Below, piece by piece: positions 1 to 6,760 of a stretch of DNA of 15,759 nucleotides; the first letter of the stretch is position 1, and every line of letters begins with the position of its first letter. Origin of the DNA: Bacillota bacterium (GTDB lineage: Bacteria > Bacillota > UBA4882 > UBA8346); NCBI GenBank assembly GCA_028282485.1, contig JANQHU010000326.1, forward strand, positions 1-15,759. The letters are read 5' to 3'. The position numbers and the translations under genes are program-made. The notes beneath the pieces are model-generated. The model was not told the origin of the DNA. It searched no databases and saw nothing but the letters and a program-made list of their open reading frames with translations.

Positions 1-460
1 GTTTTCCGGAGCAATCCGACTTACTATATTGCTGCCACACAGCGGGCATAATCTGCATTAACCCTCTGGCTCCCGCTGGAGAAACCGCTTTAGGATTAAA
101 AGCACTCTCCGTTTTAATAATTGCAAAGACTATGCAGGGATCTAAATCATGTAAAATAGCGTATTTGTTAATTAATCGAATAATTGGTTGTAAATCCCCA
201 TCTAAAATCTCTCGATTTTGAATATACTTGCCCATCATGGTCATCGTCTTTTGCATCGGCTCTATGGTGAGCATCAAACAAATTCCGGTGGCAATAATCA
301 ATAGGGAAATCAAACAAAGAAAAGAATATACCCAGGTCTTGTCCGGTAAATTTTTTTCCCGAAAAGAATCAATTAAAAGTACAATAGGGCTGCAAAAAAA
401 TTGTACTAAAAGGATCAGTAAATTTTTTTTTCGATAATTATCAGTTTTTTTGGCGCTCAT
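1..460 (-). CDS. Membrane-anchored lytic transglycosylase, SLT domain (partial, C-terminus outside window)
   Basis: I translated this by hand from the ATG at 460-458; 153 codons are visible and the frame stays open to the left edge. Two hydrophobic stretches (about residues 14-30 and 44-66) should anchor the protein in the membrane. After a linker comes the start of a Slt-type lysozyme-like fold, with KTESAFNP at 116-123 (E118 is the expected catalytic acid) followed by SPAGARGLMQIMP at 127-139, the hallmark of SLT-domain transglycosylases. The family cleaves the MurNAc-GlcNAc bond of peptidoglycan to give 1,6-anhydro ends. A GGGG stretch lies 6 bases before the ATG. The gene follows yabP and spoIID on the same strand, but a terminator lies between. 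SpoIID also acts on peptidoglycan, so a role in spore or septal wall turnover is possible but unproven. The family call is secure; the specific function is not. Confidence 0.88.
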   Translation of the reverse strand, partial: MSAKKTDNYRKKNLLILLVQFFCSPIVLLIDSFREKNLPDKTWVYSFLCLISLLIIATGICLMLTIEPMQKTMTMMGKYIQNREILDGDLQPIIRLINKYAILHDLDPCIVFAIIKTESAFNPKAVSPAGARGLMQIMPAVWQQYSKSDCSGK

Positions 461-492
461 TTTAACCCCTATAATTCTAAATATCTTAATAT

Positions 493-526
493 AAAAAAGA
501 GCTTATAATATTAATTATAAGCCTCT
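493..526 (-). terminator. Rho-independent terminator after yabP
   Basis: Read on the minus strand, GAGGCTTATAAT and ATTATAAGCTC pair over about 11 bp with one bulged G and a four-base loop, followed directly by TTTTTT. It lies 29 bases beyond the yabP stop and should end the spoIID-yabP transcript. The stem is AT-rich, so some read-through into the transglycosylase gene is conceivable. Confidence 0.75.
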
Positions 527-554
527 TCGAGAATCACTGCAAGTAATTTTACTT

Positions 555-845
555 TTATTTAATTAATTTACTGAAAAATCCTTTACTTTTTTTGCCAACT
601 ATATTCTCCACATAAATCATTGCATTAATCTTACCCTCGACGACAACCTGTCCTTGGTCTAAATTCAACTGCTTAATATGTAATTCTTCTCCTTTAATCT
701 CTAAGATCATTTCATCAATTTCAAGGATGATTAATTCTTGATCGTAACTTCCCAAATTAGTCGCACCCTCAAGTTTCAAACTACCGCGATTACTTAAAGT
801 CAGTTGATGATCTGCGGCCTCATTGCTCCGTTTTCGCTCCTCCAT
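555..845 (-). CDS. yabP: YabP-family sporulation protein
   Basis: This is a 96-residue protein that I assign to the YabP/YqfC family. The visible pattern is HQLTLSNRGSLKLEGATNLG, then a SYD turn, an acidic-hydrophobic alternation, EELHIKQLNLDQGQVVVEGK and a YVE end. That reads as YabP rather than YqfC because of the NR..L...GATN..SYD block. YabP proteins are made in the mother cell during sporulation and are needed for normal spore formation in Bacillus. I placed the start at the ATG at 845 because GGGG sits 8 bases before it. Upstream in-frame candidates are an ATG at 851 (that same GGGG only 2 bases away) and a TTG at 890. The C-terminus is basic (KKSKGFFSKLIK). It lies 85 bases downstream of spoIID, probably in one transcript. 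The usual partner yabQ is not next to it. Confidence 0.85.
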   Translation of the reverse strand: MEERKRSNEAADHQLTLSNRGSLKLEGATNLGSYDQELIILEIDEMILEIKGEELHIKQLNLDQGQVVVEGKINAMIYVENIVGKKSKGFFSKLIK

Positions 846-930
846 TTCCATAACCCCTTTTCGCCCGGTTTTAAATACTTGTTTTAACAATATGCCACCC
901 GGCCAAAAGTTAGAAGTAAAATTTAATCTT

Positions 931-1896
931 TTACCAAATCTTTTTAATTTGAGTTTTGGGATAGTAATGCTTCACAATCTCTTCCGGTGACTTCTTCTCT
1001 TTAGCTAAAGTATAAGCACCCCACTGGCAGAGACCGACTCCATGGCCAAAGCCTCGTCCTTTAACTATGATTACTCCTCTTTGGTTACGAATATTAGTAA
1101 TCCAAGTAGAACGCATTTTTTCCGGGCCAATAGCCATTCGCAGCTGGGGTCCGGTAATCTCGGCCGATCCCTTGGTACCAGTAAACTTCACCCGCACAGC
1201 CCGGCCAGAAGGTCCTTTTTTAACTATTGCCATTTTTTGCACCTGGCCAATATCCTTTTTTAAAGGAGTTAACGCCTGACGTACGTTGGCATCGGTAAGT
1301 TTAATTTGCCAAAACAATTCAGATTTAGGGATATATTTTTCTTCGGGACAGCGCACTGAACTAATATAGGAGGGTTCCTTCTCTTGATAATCTAGGCTGT
1401 TTTTAGCGTATGCCGATCTGCCGCCACAACTTGCCGAATACCATCCCCTTATATACCGACCCTTATAAGTCATTACTTGTCCTTTAGTCTTAGCAACGGC
1501 TTTACGAATTTCCGGAGTAATCGCCTGGGCATTGTAAGCCTGGGCTTCTTTTTCATCGGTAGAGATATTAGTACCATACATTTTTTTCATACCACCCCGC
1601 CCTAAAAACTCCATAGTGAAGGTGCGGGCTAAAATTGCTTGAGCTGCATAGGCATTAAGCGGCCAATTAGGCTTCATTTCTCCGGCAACCACCCCTGCCA
1701 AATATTCTTCTAAAGGCATCTTTTTAATTCTTTTTGTATCATTCATATAAACAGAGATGATGGGAGGCTTCTTGAAATTAGTGACCATGCTGCCAAACAT
1801 GATTTCTTCTTTATCTTCATCTGGGCAACCGGGTAAAATAACTACTAAAACTAAGCAGATTACTAACAACAAATACTTAATATCCTTTTTTAGCAC
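931..1896 (-). CDS. spoIID: SpoIID/LytB-domain protein, stage II sporulation protein D type
   Basis: SpoIID is a peptidoglycan lytic transglycosylase that works with the amidase SpoIIP to drive engulfment of the forespore. The protein has a short N-terminal hydrophobic segment ending in LPGC, a possible lipobox. It then shows the family core: LEEYLAGVVAGEM (the Glu of AGEM is the expected catalytic acid), NAYAAQAILARTF, WYSASCGGRS, a second cysteine in SVRCPEE, and the C-terminal GRGFGHGVGLCQWGAY with HYYP. I chose the GTG at 1896 because GGTGG lies 8 bases before it and the signal segment then starts at residue 1. In-frame alternatives are a GTG at 1908 and a TTG at 1944. The roughly 320-residue length fits the family. 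The two cysteines resemble the zinc-binding cysteines known in clostridial SpoIID, but I infer this. I saw no convincing sigma-E promoter. Confidence 0.9.
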   Translation of the reverse strand: MLKKDIKYLLLVICLVLVVILPGCPDEDKEEIMFGSMVTNFKKPPIISVYMNDTKRIKKMPLEEYLAGVVAGEMKPNWPLNAYAAQAILARTFTMEFLGRGGMKKMYGTNISTDEKEAQAYNAQAITPEIRKAVAKTKGQVMTYKGRYIRGWYSASCGGRSAYAKNSLDYQEKEPSYISSVRCPEEKYIPKSELFWQIKLTDANVRQALTPLKKDIGQVQKMAIVKKGPSGRAVRVKFTGTKGSAEITGPQLRMAIGPEKMRSTWITNIRNQRGVIIVKGRGFGHGVGLCQWGAYTLAKEKKSPEEIVKHYYPKTQIKKIW

Positions 1897-2021
1897 TTGT
1901 ACTTCCACCTTTCTAAATCTGTTTTCATCTGCTAGCTTCCCCAAGTTTTTTTATTTTTATTTATCTAAAGTCAGCAAACCTTCTGTCACTTCTTAATTAA
2001 AAAACTGGCTTAAAACTAAAT

Positions 2022-2056
2022 AAAAAAACTAGCCCTTTATCTACTGAAAGCTAAAG
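2022..2056 (-). terminator. Weak candidate terminator after the solute-binding protein gene
   Basis: On the minus strand TTAGCTTT and AAAGGGCTAG can pair (with a GG bulge and a wobble), followed by GTTTTTTT. It lies about 90 bases past the stop of the solute-binding protein gene. The stem is short and imperfect, so this is tentative. Confidence 0.35.
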
Positions 2057-2144
2057 AACTAGCAATTTACTAAATTATTAATACATTTTAACAGATATTT
2101 AATTAAACTTAACTCTTAGGTAACTCTGCTAAACAGGTTCTTCT

Positions 2145-3416
2145 TTATTTATCAAAGACTTTTTTAGCTGCTTTTGCTGCATCAGCTAAAGCCTTACTAG
2201 GAGTTTTTTCACCAAAAAGAGCTTGCTCTAATTGTTTTCCTAAAGCTGCCGAAATTTCGTTATACTCCGGAATTGAAGGCCTTGCTAAACCATGTTTCAT
2301 TTGATCTACATAAACTTTCACATTAGGATTCTCTTTCAAAAATTCTAAGTATTTCGGACTTTTGGCCGCAGATAAACTAACCGGAAGGTATCCCGTCTTC
2401 ATGGCCCATTCCACCTGGAATTGGGCACTCATGATAAATTTAGCAAACTCCCAACTAGCTGCTTCTTTCTCAGGAGTACTCTTAAAAATAAAGAGGTTTT
2501 CTCCACCAATATTAGTAGCATAACGCACTTTCTTCGGTAAGAAGAAGATTCCTAATTCCTTATTATCCTTCATACTAACTAAATTCCAAGGGCCATTAAT
2601 CATCATCGAAAACTTACCAGAAACAAAGTAATCTGGTTTGTAGCCAGTATCGGTCTCTGAGAAAGCGGCCACTTTAGTATCAATCATTTTCTTCCAGAAT
2701 TTCAGAGCGGTCTCACCAGCTTCACTATTAAAGGCAGGCCCATCATTATTTTTATTTAAGAAATCCCCCCCGGCTTGCCATAAAAGGGTCTGCCAGGTCC
2801 AAACAGTCCATTCGTTGGTTCCAACGGGGACTAAGAAGCCATATCGTTTTTTGGTAGTTAATTTTTTGGCAACTTTATAAAACTCATCCCAAGTCTCCGG
2901 GATTTTTTCAATACCGGCTTCTGCAAAATGCTTTTTATTATAATAAATGGCTAAATTGTTGGCTTCAAAAGGAACTGTGTAAATTTTTCCTTTATATTTG
3001 GACACTTCCCAAAGACCAGGATATATATCATTTTTATCAAATTTGTCGTCGTCGGCCATTAAATCGTCGGCGGCAGCTAAAACATCGGCTTCCGCTAACA
3101 TTCCGGTAAAAGCCGGGGCCCACCACATTAATTCAGGCTGATTTCCCCCTTGGACTGCGGTCATTACTTTTCCCTGTACCTGATCGGCAGCTCCAAAGTG
3201 TTGTAATTTCACCTCAATTTGTGGATGATCATCATTAAACTTAGTTACTAATTTCTTTAAAACCTCATTATTCTCCGGTGATTCAATTCCGTGCCAAAAT
3301 ACAAGCTCAACCTTTTCCGCAACCACTTCCTGAGTAGTGTCGTTAGTGCGCATGACAATGAATACAATTAACAACACCATCAAAACCGGAATGGCAATAA
3401 AAGCAAACTTTTTCAT
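2145..3416 (-). CDS. Extracellular solute-binding protein, family 1 (sugar ABC transporter type)
   Basis: This 423-residue protein resembles maltose- or glycerol-3-phosphate-type binding proteins. After an N-terminal hydrophobic segment (about residues 4-21) come VELVFWHGIE, FNDDHPQIEV, GGNQPELMWW, YTVPFEANNLAIYYNKKHFAEAGI with PETWDEF, then FSMMINGPWN and a C-terminal helical part typical of family 1. The ATG at 3416 has GAGGAGG 8 bases before it; the preceding in-frame TTG is too close. Such proteins deliver sugars or related solutes to an ABC permease. Two oddities: no permease or ATPase gene is adjacent, and I find no cysteine, so the lipobox usual for Gram-positive binding proteins is missing. 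It may be released by signal peptidase I or stay anchored by its N-terminal helix. The substrate cannot be told from sequence. A good promoter lies upstream and the gene seems monocistronic. Confidence 0.9.
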   Translation of the reverse strand: MKKFAFIAIPVLMVLLIVFIVMRTNDTTQEVVAEKVELVFWHGIESPENNEVLKKLVTKFNDDHPQIEVKLQHFGAADQVQGKVMTAVQGGNQPELMWWAPAFTGMLAEADVLAAADDLMADDDKFDKNDIYPGLWEVSKYKGKIYTVPFEANNLAIYYNKKHFAEAGIEKIPETWDEFYKVAKKLTTKKRYGFLVPVGTNEWTVWTWQTLLWQAGGDFLNKNNDGPAFNSEAGETALKFWKKMIDTKVAAFSETDTGYKPDYFVSGKFSMMINGPWNLVSMKDNKELGIFFLPKKVRYATNIGGENLFIFKSTPEKEAASWEFAKFIMSAQFQVEWAMKTGYLPVSLSAAKSPKYLEFLKENPNVKVYVDQMKHGLARPSIPEYNEISAALGKQLEQALFGEKTPSKALADAAKAAKKVFDK

Positions 3417-3502
3417 CAATACATCCTCCTCACCAAAAATTGGTCCCAGTCTACTGTCTCTCTTTTTTAAAATTCAGAGCACAATATTACTGTACTTTTT
3501 AT

Positions 3503-3532
3503 ATTATACCTTAAGTTACCATTTTTGGTCAA
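3503..3532 (-). promoter_or_regulatory. Sigma-A promoter for the solute-binding protein gene
   Basis: On the minus strand TTGACC (3532-3527) and TATAAT (3508-3503) are separated by 18 bases, close to the vegetative consensus. The -10 lies about 87 bases before the ATG at 3416. An inverted repeat overlaps the -35 element (separate entry). Confidence 0.8.
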
Positions 3533-3550
3533 ATGTAAATTGTTCATTTG
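3530..3550. promoter_or_regulatory. Inverted repeat overlapping the -35, possible operator
   Basis: CAAATG (3530-3535) and CATTTG (3545-3550) form a perfect 6-bp inverted repeat with a 9-base spacer. It overlaps the -35 hexamer of the solute-binding protein promoter. TGTAAATT also occurs twice as a direct repeat (3534-3541 and 3549-3556). The position fits a repressor or activator site. The arms are AT-rich, so chance is possible, and I cannot name the regulator. Confidence 0.35.
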
Positions 3551-3607
3551 TAAATTTAAGGTAAATAGAGGATGCGGGATACTTTCCAAAAAAGCAATTT
3601 TTTAGAA

Positions 3608-4048
3608 TTATTTTTTACAAAAACAATCCTTACAAAGCCCGTATAATTCCATGCGATGGCGTAAGATATGAAAATTATTTTGCTCTGCTAAACTCTGTTG
3701 TAGTTTTTCAATTCTCTCATCAATAACTTCAATATACTTACCACATTTCTCACAAACTAGATGATCGTGATGTCCATGGCCGTAGTGATGCTCGTAACGA
3801 GTAAAACCATCTCCAAACTGCACTTCCAGGGCCAAACCTGCGTCGCAAAATAATTTCAAAGTTCGATATACGGTAGCAATTCCAATCTCCGGATGAGTAT
3901 GCTTCAACTTTTCATATAATTCTTCGGCGGTAACATGAATTTCCGTATTTAAAAAGAGTTTGAGAATTACGCGGCGTTGGTTAGTTAACTTTAAATTTTT
4001 ATTTTTTAAATAAGTAGTTAAGACTTCTTCTTCTTTATGCAAAACCAA
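3608..4048 (-). CDS. fur: Fur-family ferric uptake regulator
   Basis: This is a 146-residue metal-responsive DNA-binding regulator. The N-terminal winged helix includes KLTNQRRVIL and the recognition helix region GIATVYRTLKLFCDAGL (residues 56-72). The dimerisation and metal domain has YEHHYGHGHHDHLVCEKCGK (85-104) and ELYGLCKDC (134-142). C99/C102 and C139/C142 form the usual structural zinc site, and the His-rich loop supplies sensor ligands. The Fur paralogs Zur and PerR are alternatives. I prefer Fur because the HHDHLVC and LYG.C..C blocks resemble iron-type Fur, and because the operator upstream of the gene matches the Fur box better than the Zur or PerR box. The start is a TTG at 4048 with AAGGAG six bases before it. 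Its own promoter carries the operator, which suggests autoregulation. The CDF exporter lies upstream, separated by a terminator. Confidence 0.88.
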   Translation of the reverse strand: MVLHKEEEVLTTYLKNKNLKLTNQRRVILKLFLNTEIHVTAEELYEKLKHTHPEIGIATVYRTLKLFCDAGLALEVQFGDGFTRYEHHYGHGHHDHLVCEKCGKYIEVIDERIEKLQQSLAEQNNFHILRHRMELYGLCKDCFCKK

Positions 4049-4069
4049 AATCCTCTCCTTGAATGATTT

Positions 4070-4084
4070 TGATAACTAATATCA
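4070..4084 (-). promoter_or_regulatory. Fur-box-like operator at the fur transcription start
   Basis: On the minus strand the 15-mer TGATATTAGTTATCA matches the 7-1-7 Fur consensus TGATAATnATTATCA at 12 of 14 specified positions. With one more base each side it is a perfect TTGATA...TATCAA inverted repeat. It lies 10-24 bases past the -10 hexamer, across the predicted start site, where a bound repressor would block transcription. PerR (TTATAATnATTATAA) and Zur (TCGTAATnATTACGA) boxes fit less well. Confidence 0.7.
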
Positions 4085-4093
4085 ACTAATTTA

Positions 4094-4122
4094 AGTATAA
4101 CATTCTTTCAAAATTACGTCAA
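4094..4122 (-). promoter_or_regulatory. Sigma-A promoter of fur
   Basis: On the minus strand TTGACG (4122-4117), a 17-base spacer and TATACT (4099-4094) make a near-consensus vegetative promoter. It drives fur from a start near 4087, immediately before the Fur-box-like site. Confidence 0.8.
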
Positions 4123-4151
4123 TTACGTGTCTTTCAAAAAAAGTACGGATC

Positions 4152-4205
4152 ACAAAAAAACGGGGCATAATCAAACCCAGTTTCGTTTTTAACCCCCGTT
4201 TTGAT
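4152..4205 (-). terminator. Rho-independent terminator after the CDF gene
   Basis: On the minus strand AAAACGGGG (4202-4194) pairs perfectly with CCCCGTTTT (4165-4157), and the T-run reaches seven residues. The long loop can form a further AAAC/GTTT pairing. It lies 31 bases past the CDF stop and separates that gene from fur. Confidence 0.85.
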
Positions 4206-4232
4206 AAAGAACATATCATCATTAATAACTGG

Positions 4233-5126
4233 CTAATTTTTTAAATTTTTCGATGGACAATTCCTTTCCGGCTCAATATGAATATTCACATTGGTATTAG
4301 TAATAGTCGCTTCCAAATCTTTTTCAATTTCTTCCGTTAAATCATGAGACTCTTTTACCGTCAAATTCGGATTAACTGTAATATGAAAATCAATATATTT
4401 TAAACAACCAGCTTTCCTAGTGCGTAACTTATGAAAATCAACAATCTGCTCCTGATACTTATTTAGGACGTCTTTAATCTTGGCTTCTTCTTCATCAGCC
4501 AACTTAGTATCTATAAGTGGACAAAAAGCATTGCGGCAGAGAATAAAGGCCTCTTTCGTGATCAGCAAAGCCACTAAAATAGCCACAATTGGATCCAAAA
4601 TAGTCAGCCCGGTAAGTTTGATTAAAATTAACCCCACCGCTACTCCCAAGGAAGTGTAGACATCAGTAATTAAATGCAGGGCATCGGCCTCCAAGGCGAT
4701 AGAATCCTCTGCTTTAGCCACTTTATAAAGCTTTTTGGAGATAAAAAAATTAACAATGGCCGAAATTGCCATAACCAAAATTGCAATTCCGGTTTCTTCA
4801 ATATCTTCCGGATGCCTGATCTTTTTGGCTGCTTCAATTATAATAAAAAAAGCCGCTAAAAAAATCAATAATCCTTCCAAAACTCCCGAAACATTTTCAA
4901 ATTTGCCATGCCCGTAAGGATGATCTTTATCCGCTGGTTTGGAAGAAATCCTGACCGAAAAAAAAGCAATAATCGCCGCCACTAAATCCATGCCGGAATG
5001 GATGGCTTCCGAAATAATACTTACCGAACCACTTAAGATCCCCGCTATTACCTTTAAGATGATCAACAGCGTATTCGAAAATACCGACAAGGCCGCCACT
5101 CGAACTTTTTCATTTCTTTTTTCCAT
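4233..5126 (-). CDS. Cation diffusion facilitator (CDF) family divalent metal exporter, FieF/CzcD-like
   Basis: This 297-residue inner-membrane antiporter is predicted to export divalent metal in exchange for protons. Six hydrophobic helices fill about residues 10-200. Transport-site residues are H43 and D47 in HSGMD (helix 2) and H151 and D155 in HLITD (helix 5). DHPYGHGKFE at 68-77 is the family signature between helices 2 and 3. The cytoplasmic C-terminal domain keeps H232, H248, H261, H283 and E285, matching the binuclear metal site of E. coli YiiP (FieF) with Glu for Asp at the last position. His-Asp in both helices is common in zinc carriers, yet the leader reads as a nickel/cobalt/iron-responsive riboswitch, so the true substrate is open. 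The ATG at 5126 has AGGAGGGG 8 bases upstream. Confidence 0.92.
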   Translation of the reverse strand: MEKRNEKVRVAALSVFSNTLLIILKVIAGILSGSVSIISEAIHSGMDLVAAIIAFFSVRISSKPADKDHPYGHGKFENVSGVLEGLLIFLAAFFIIIEAAKKIRHPEDIEETGIAILVMAISAIVNFFISKKLYKVAKAEDSIALEADALHLITDVYTSLGVAVGLILIKLTGLTILDPIVAILVALLITKEAFILCRNAFCPLIDTKLADEEEAKIKDVLNKYQEQIVDFHKLRTRKAGCLKYIDFHITVNPNLTVKESHDLTEEIEKDLEATITNTNVNIHIEPERNCPSKNLKN

Positions 5127-5169
5127 TTTGATGGCCCCTCCTAAAATAAACTCTTTTTTGCCTCAGAAC

Positions 5170-5215
5170 AAAAAAACCCGCGTTACCATAATCATTGCAA
5201 TTATAGTCCCGCAGG
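5170..5215 (-). terminator. Leader attenuator terminator of the CDF gene
   Basis: On the minus strand CCTGCG (5215-5210) pairs with CGCGGG (5182-5177), one wobble. Inside it, ACTATAAT pairs with ATTATGGT around a seven-base loop, and TTTTTTT follows. It lies 43 bases before the CDF start codon, so it can only act as an attenuator. Its left arm contains the 3' strands of riboswitch helices P4 and P1, so terminator and aptamer are mutually exclusive. Confidence 0.85.
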
Positions 5216-5304
5216 TATTATCATAACACCCCGCTGTCGAAAAACTTCTCGTCCCGACCTCGTGAACTTGTCTTGTAAACCAATCCACCGTCTGTTCTAA
5301 TTTT
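5199..5304 (-). ncRNA. czcD (NiCo) riboswitch aptamer controlling the CDF exporter
   Basis: Folding the minus-strand leader by hand gives a four-helix junction. P1 pairs AATTA (5302-5298) with TAATT (5203-5199). P2 (5288-5262) pairs GTGGATTG with CAAGTTCAC around one bulge. P3 (5251-5238) is CGAGA/TTTCG closed by a four-base loop. P4 (5234-5211) pairs GCGGGGTGTT with AATACCTGC. The junction strands are ACAG after P1, CGGGA before P3, ACAG after P3 and GGGAC after P4, which is the conserved pattern I know for the czcD motif. Such RNAs sit before CDF exporter genes and bind Co(II) or Ni(II); Fe(II) has also been proposed. Metal binding should keep P1 and P4 formed, prevent the terminator and switch the exporter on. 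Yfr, Mg and Mn (yybP) classes fit worse. The match is from memory, not from a covariance search. Confidence 0.72.
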
Positions 5305-5363
5305 GCTAAATCTAAAATATATATTTAATTTTCTACTGTTAGTTTATTCAGTTATCCTAATTA

Positions 5364-5392
5364 AGTTTACAAAAAACCATAATAATTGTCAA
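5364..5392 (-). promoter_or_regulatory. Sigma-A promoter of the riboswitch-CDF transcript
   Basis: On the minus strand a perfect TTGACA (5392-5387), a 17-base spacer and TAAACT (5369-5364) form a plausible promoter. The start would be near 5357, about 50 bases before the aptamer. Confidence 0.65.
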
Positions 5393-5423
5393 TCTCCGAC
5401 CTTAATTGATCACAAAAACAAAT

Positions 5424-5470
5424 TTAATCCACAAAAACCATTAACATCTGTTGATAACTCTTGTGGATAT
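5424..5470. repeat. DnaA-box-like nonamers, left cluster
   Basis: Three sites resemble TTATCCACA: TAATCCACA at 5425-5433 (one mismatch), TGTTGATAA at 5449-5457 (inverse of TTATCAACA, one mismatch) and TGTGGATAT at 5462-5470 (inverse of ATATCCACA, one mismatch). They lie between the nucleotidyltransferase stop and the CDF promoter. A second cluster lies at the other end of the same gene. Confidence 0.45.
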
Positions 5471-5477
5471 CTTAATA

Positions 5478-6728
5478 TTACTCGTTTCCCGCCCTTTTTA
5501 AGCAGTGCCGCCAAATGATATCTAAAAAGCGAATAAAATAGTAGCAAAAATGATAACGATCTCCAAGACTTATTTCCTGATAATTTTTAATAATGGGGGT
5601 GAACTTTTTTAATAACCACTTTATTTTTTGTGGTTTCCTTTTAATTAAACGCATTTTATATTGAAATTCATTATAATATTCCCAATGGTAAATACTTGTC
5701 CACGGTAAAGCAGTTTCTCTTTTTTGGGGTGCTTGTAAGACTTTGTGGAGTCCGAATTGCACTAGCCAGTCAATCTTTTGACTAGCTACATACTTTCGAA
5801 AAACTTCCGGCAAAGATAACTCAAATACTAATCCGGCTAAGCTAACGGCTTGCACGACCATCTCCAAAACCCCGTTTATTTTAGCTTTTCTTACTAATAG
5901 TTCCCAATTTAAATTATTATTTTGCAAAACTCTGCCCACATCCATAATCATTCGCAATTGTGGCCAGCTATTATAGGCCCCATGCAAGGCTAAATATAAA
6001 AAACTATCCTCTGGTGACAAAGTATAAAACTGATGCTCTGCTTTATTAATGATACTTTTTCGATTCCATAACTCATTAAACTTGGTCTGATAAAACTCTT
6101 CTAAACTAATCTGCCAATGGAGCTCCACACAAATCTGCTTCTGCTGATGATAATACTGAAAATGATAAATCTGCCTCATTAAATTCCTCATTTGCTTGGC
6201 AGTTACGTTAAAATCCGGCTCAATTCTTTGATAACCCTCCTGGAGTAATAATTTTTCAGCCTGCCAAAAATCTTCCCGAGCTACTAAAAGATCGAGATCC
6301 GACGTTAGGCGGGCGGTAATATCTCCGTAAATCTGCTCTGCTAATGCGGGCCCCTTGATAGCTAACAGCCGCACTTTTTGGGCTTCCATAATCTTAGTCA
6401 TTCGAATTAATTCCCCAGTAAAGCCCATCACTCGTAAGGCATTTGCCTGATATTCTTTTTGGAAATATTTTTTTACAAAACTAGGCATTCTTTTCAAGTC
6501 CAGCTGTTGCATTTTTTTATAAAGTAACGGAATTACCCCATGGTATTGTCCTAAATGACAGAAGAAATCCCAATTAAACTCCCGGTTAGTTAAAAGAGCA
6601 AGTTTTTTTTCAGCTTCTTCATCAATAATTGGACTGGCTAAAATTATCATTAACTCCATTTCAAGAGGAATTTGATAATCTTTTTCGCCCCAACTAATAA
6701 CCTTATTATCCACAGCTGCTTCTATCAT
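5478..6728 (-). CDS. Nucleotidyltransferase family protein (NTP_transf_5-like)
   Basis: This 416-residue soluble protein matches the pattern of the uncharacterised NTP_transf_5 nucleotidyltransferases. The core is LLAIKGPALAEQIYGD followed by R.TSDLDLLV (D144 and D146 form the expected metal-binding DxD), then a conserved region with VELHWQI and LYLALHGAYNSWPQLRMIMDVGR. Family members occur in polysaccharide and modified-peptide gene groups; the substrate is generally unknown. The start is the ATG at 6728, with AAGGA 8 bases before it; a longer frame back to 6803 would read through the nonamer repeats and is unlikely. The C-terminal quarter is very basic and aromatic. It is divergent from mscS and has no clear functional neighbour, so I cannot give a role. 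Confidence 0.82.
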   Translation of the reverse strand: MIEAAVDNKVISWGEKDYQIPLEMELMIILASPIIDEEAEKKLALLTNREFNWDFFCHLGQYHGVIPLLYKKMQQLDLKRMPSFVKKYFQKEYQANALRVMGFTGELIRMTKIMEAQKVRLLAIKGPALAEQIYGDITARLTSDLDLLVAREDFWQAEKLLLQEGYQRIEPDFNVTAKQMRNLMRQIYHFQYYHQQKQICVELHWQISLEEFYQTKFNELWNRKSIINKAEHQFYTLSPEDSFLYLALHGAYNSWPQLRMIMDVGRVLQNNNLNWELLVRKAKINGVLEMVVQAVSLAGLVFELSLPEVFRKYVASQKIDWLVQFGLHKVLQAPQKRETALPWTSIYHWEYYNEFQYKMRLIKRKPQKIKWLLKKFTPIIKNYQEISLGDRYHFCYYFIRFLDIIWRHCLKRAGNE

Positions 6729-6760
6729 ATTGTAATTTTCCTTTTTTAAAAATAAATTTT

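Noticed and set aside
228..437. Plus-strand 69-codon open frame near the left edge
   Set aside because: It is antisense to the partial lytic transglycosylase, whose SLT motif is clear.
3608..4048. PerR or Zur rather than Fur
   Set aside because: Not excluded by the protein alone, but the operator in its promoter matches the Fur box better than the PerR or Zur boxes.
5170..5304. yybP-ykoY manganese riboswitch or T-box as the CDF leader
   Set aside because: The four-helix pattern with GGGAC and ACAG strands and the CDF gene fit czcD better. No T-box sequence or specifier loop is visible.
5303..5518. Plus-strand 71-codon open frame over the CDF leader
   Set aside because: It has no good ribosome site, spans the promoter and nonamer repeats, and ends inside the nucleotidyltransferase gene on the other strand.
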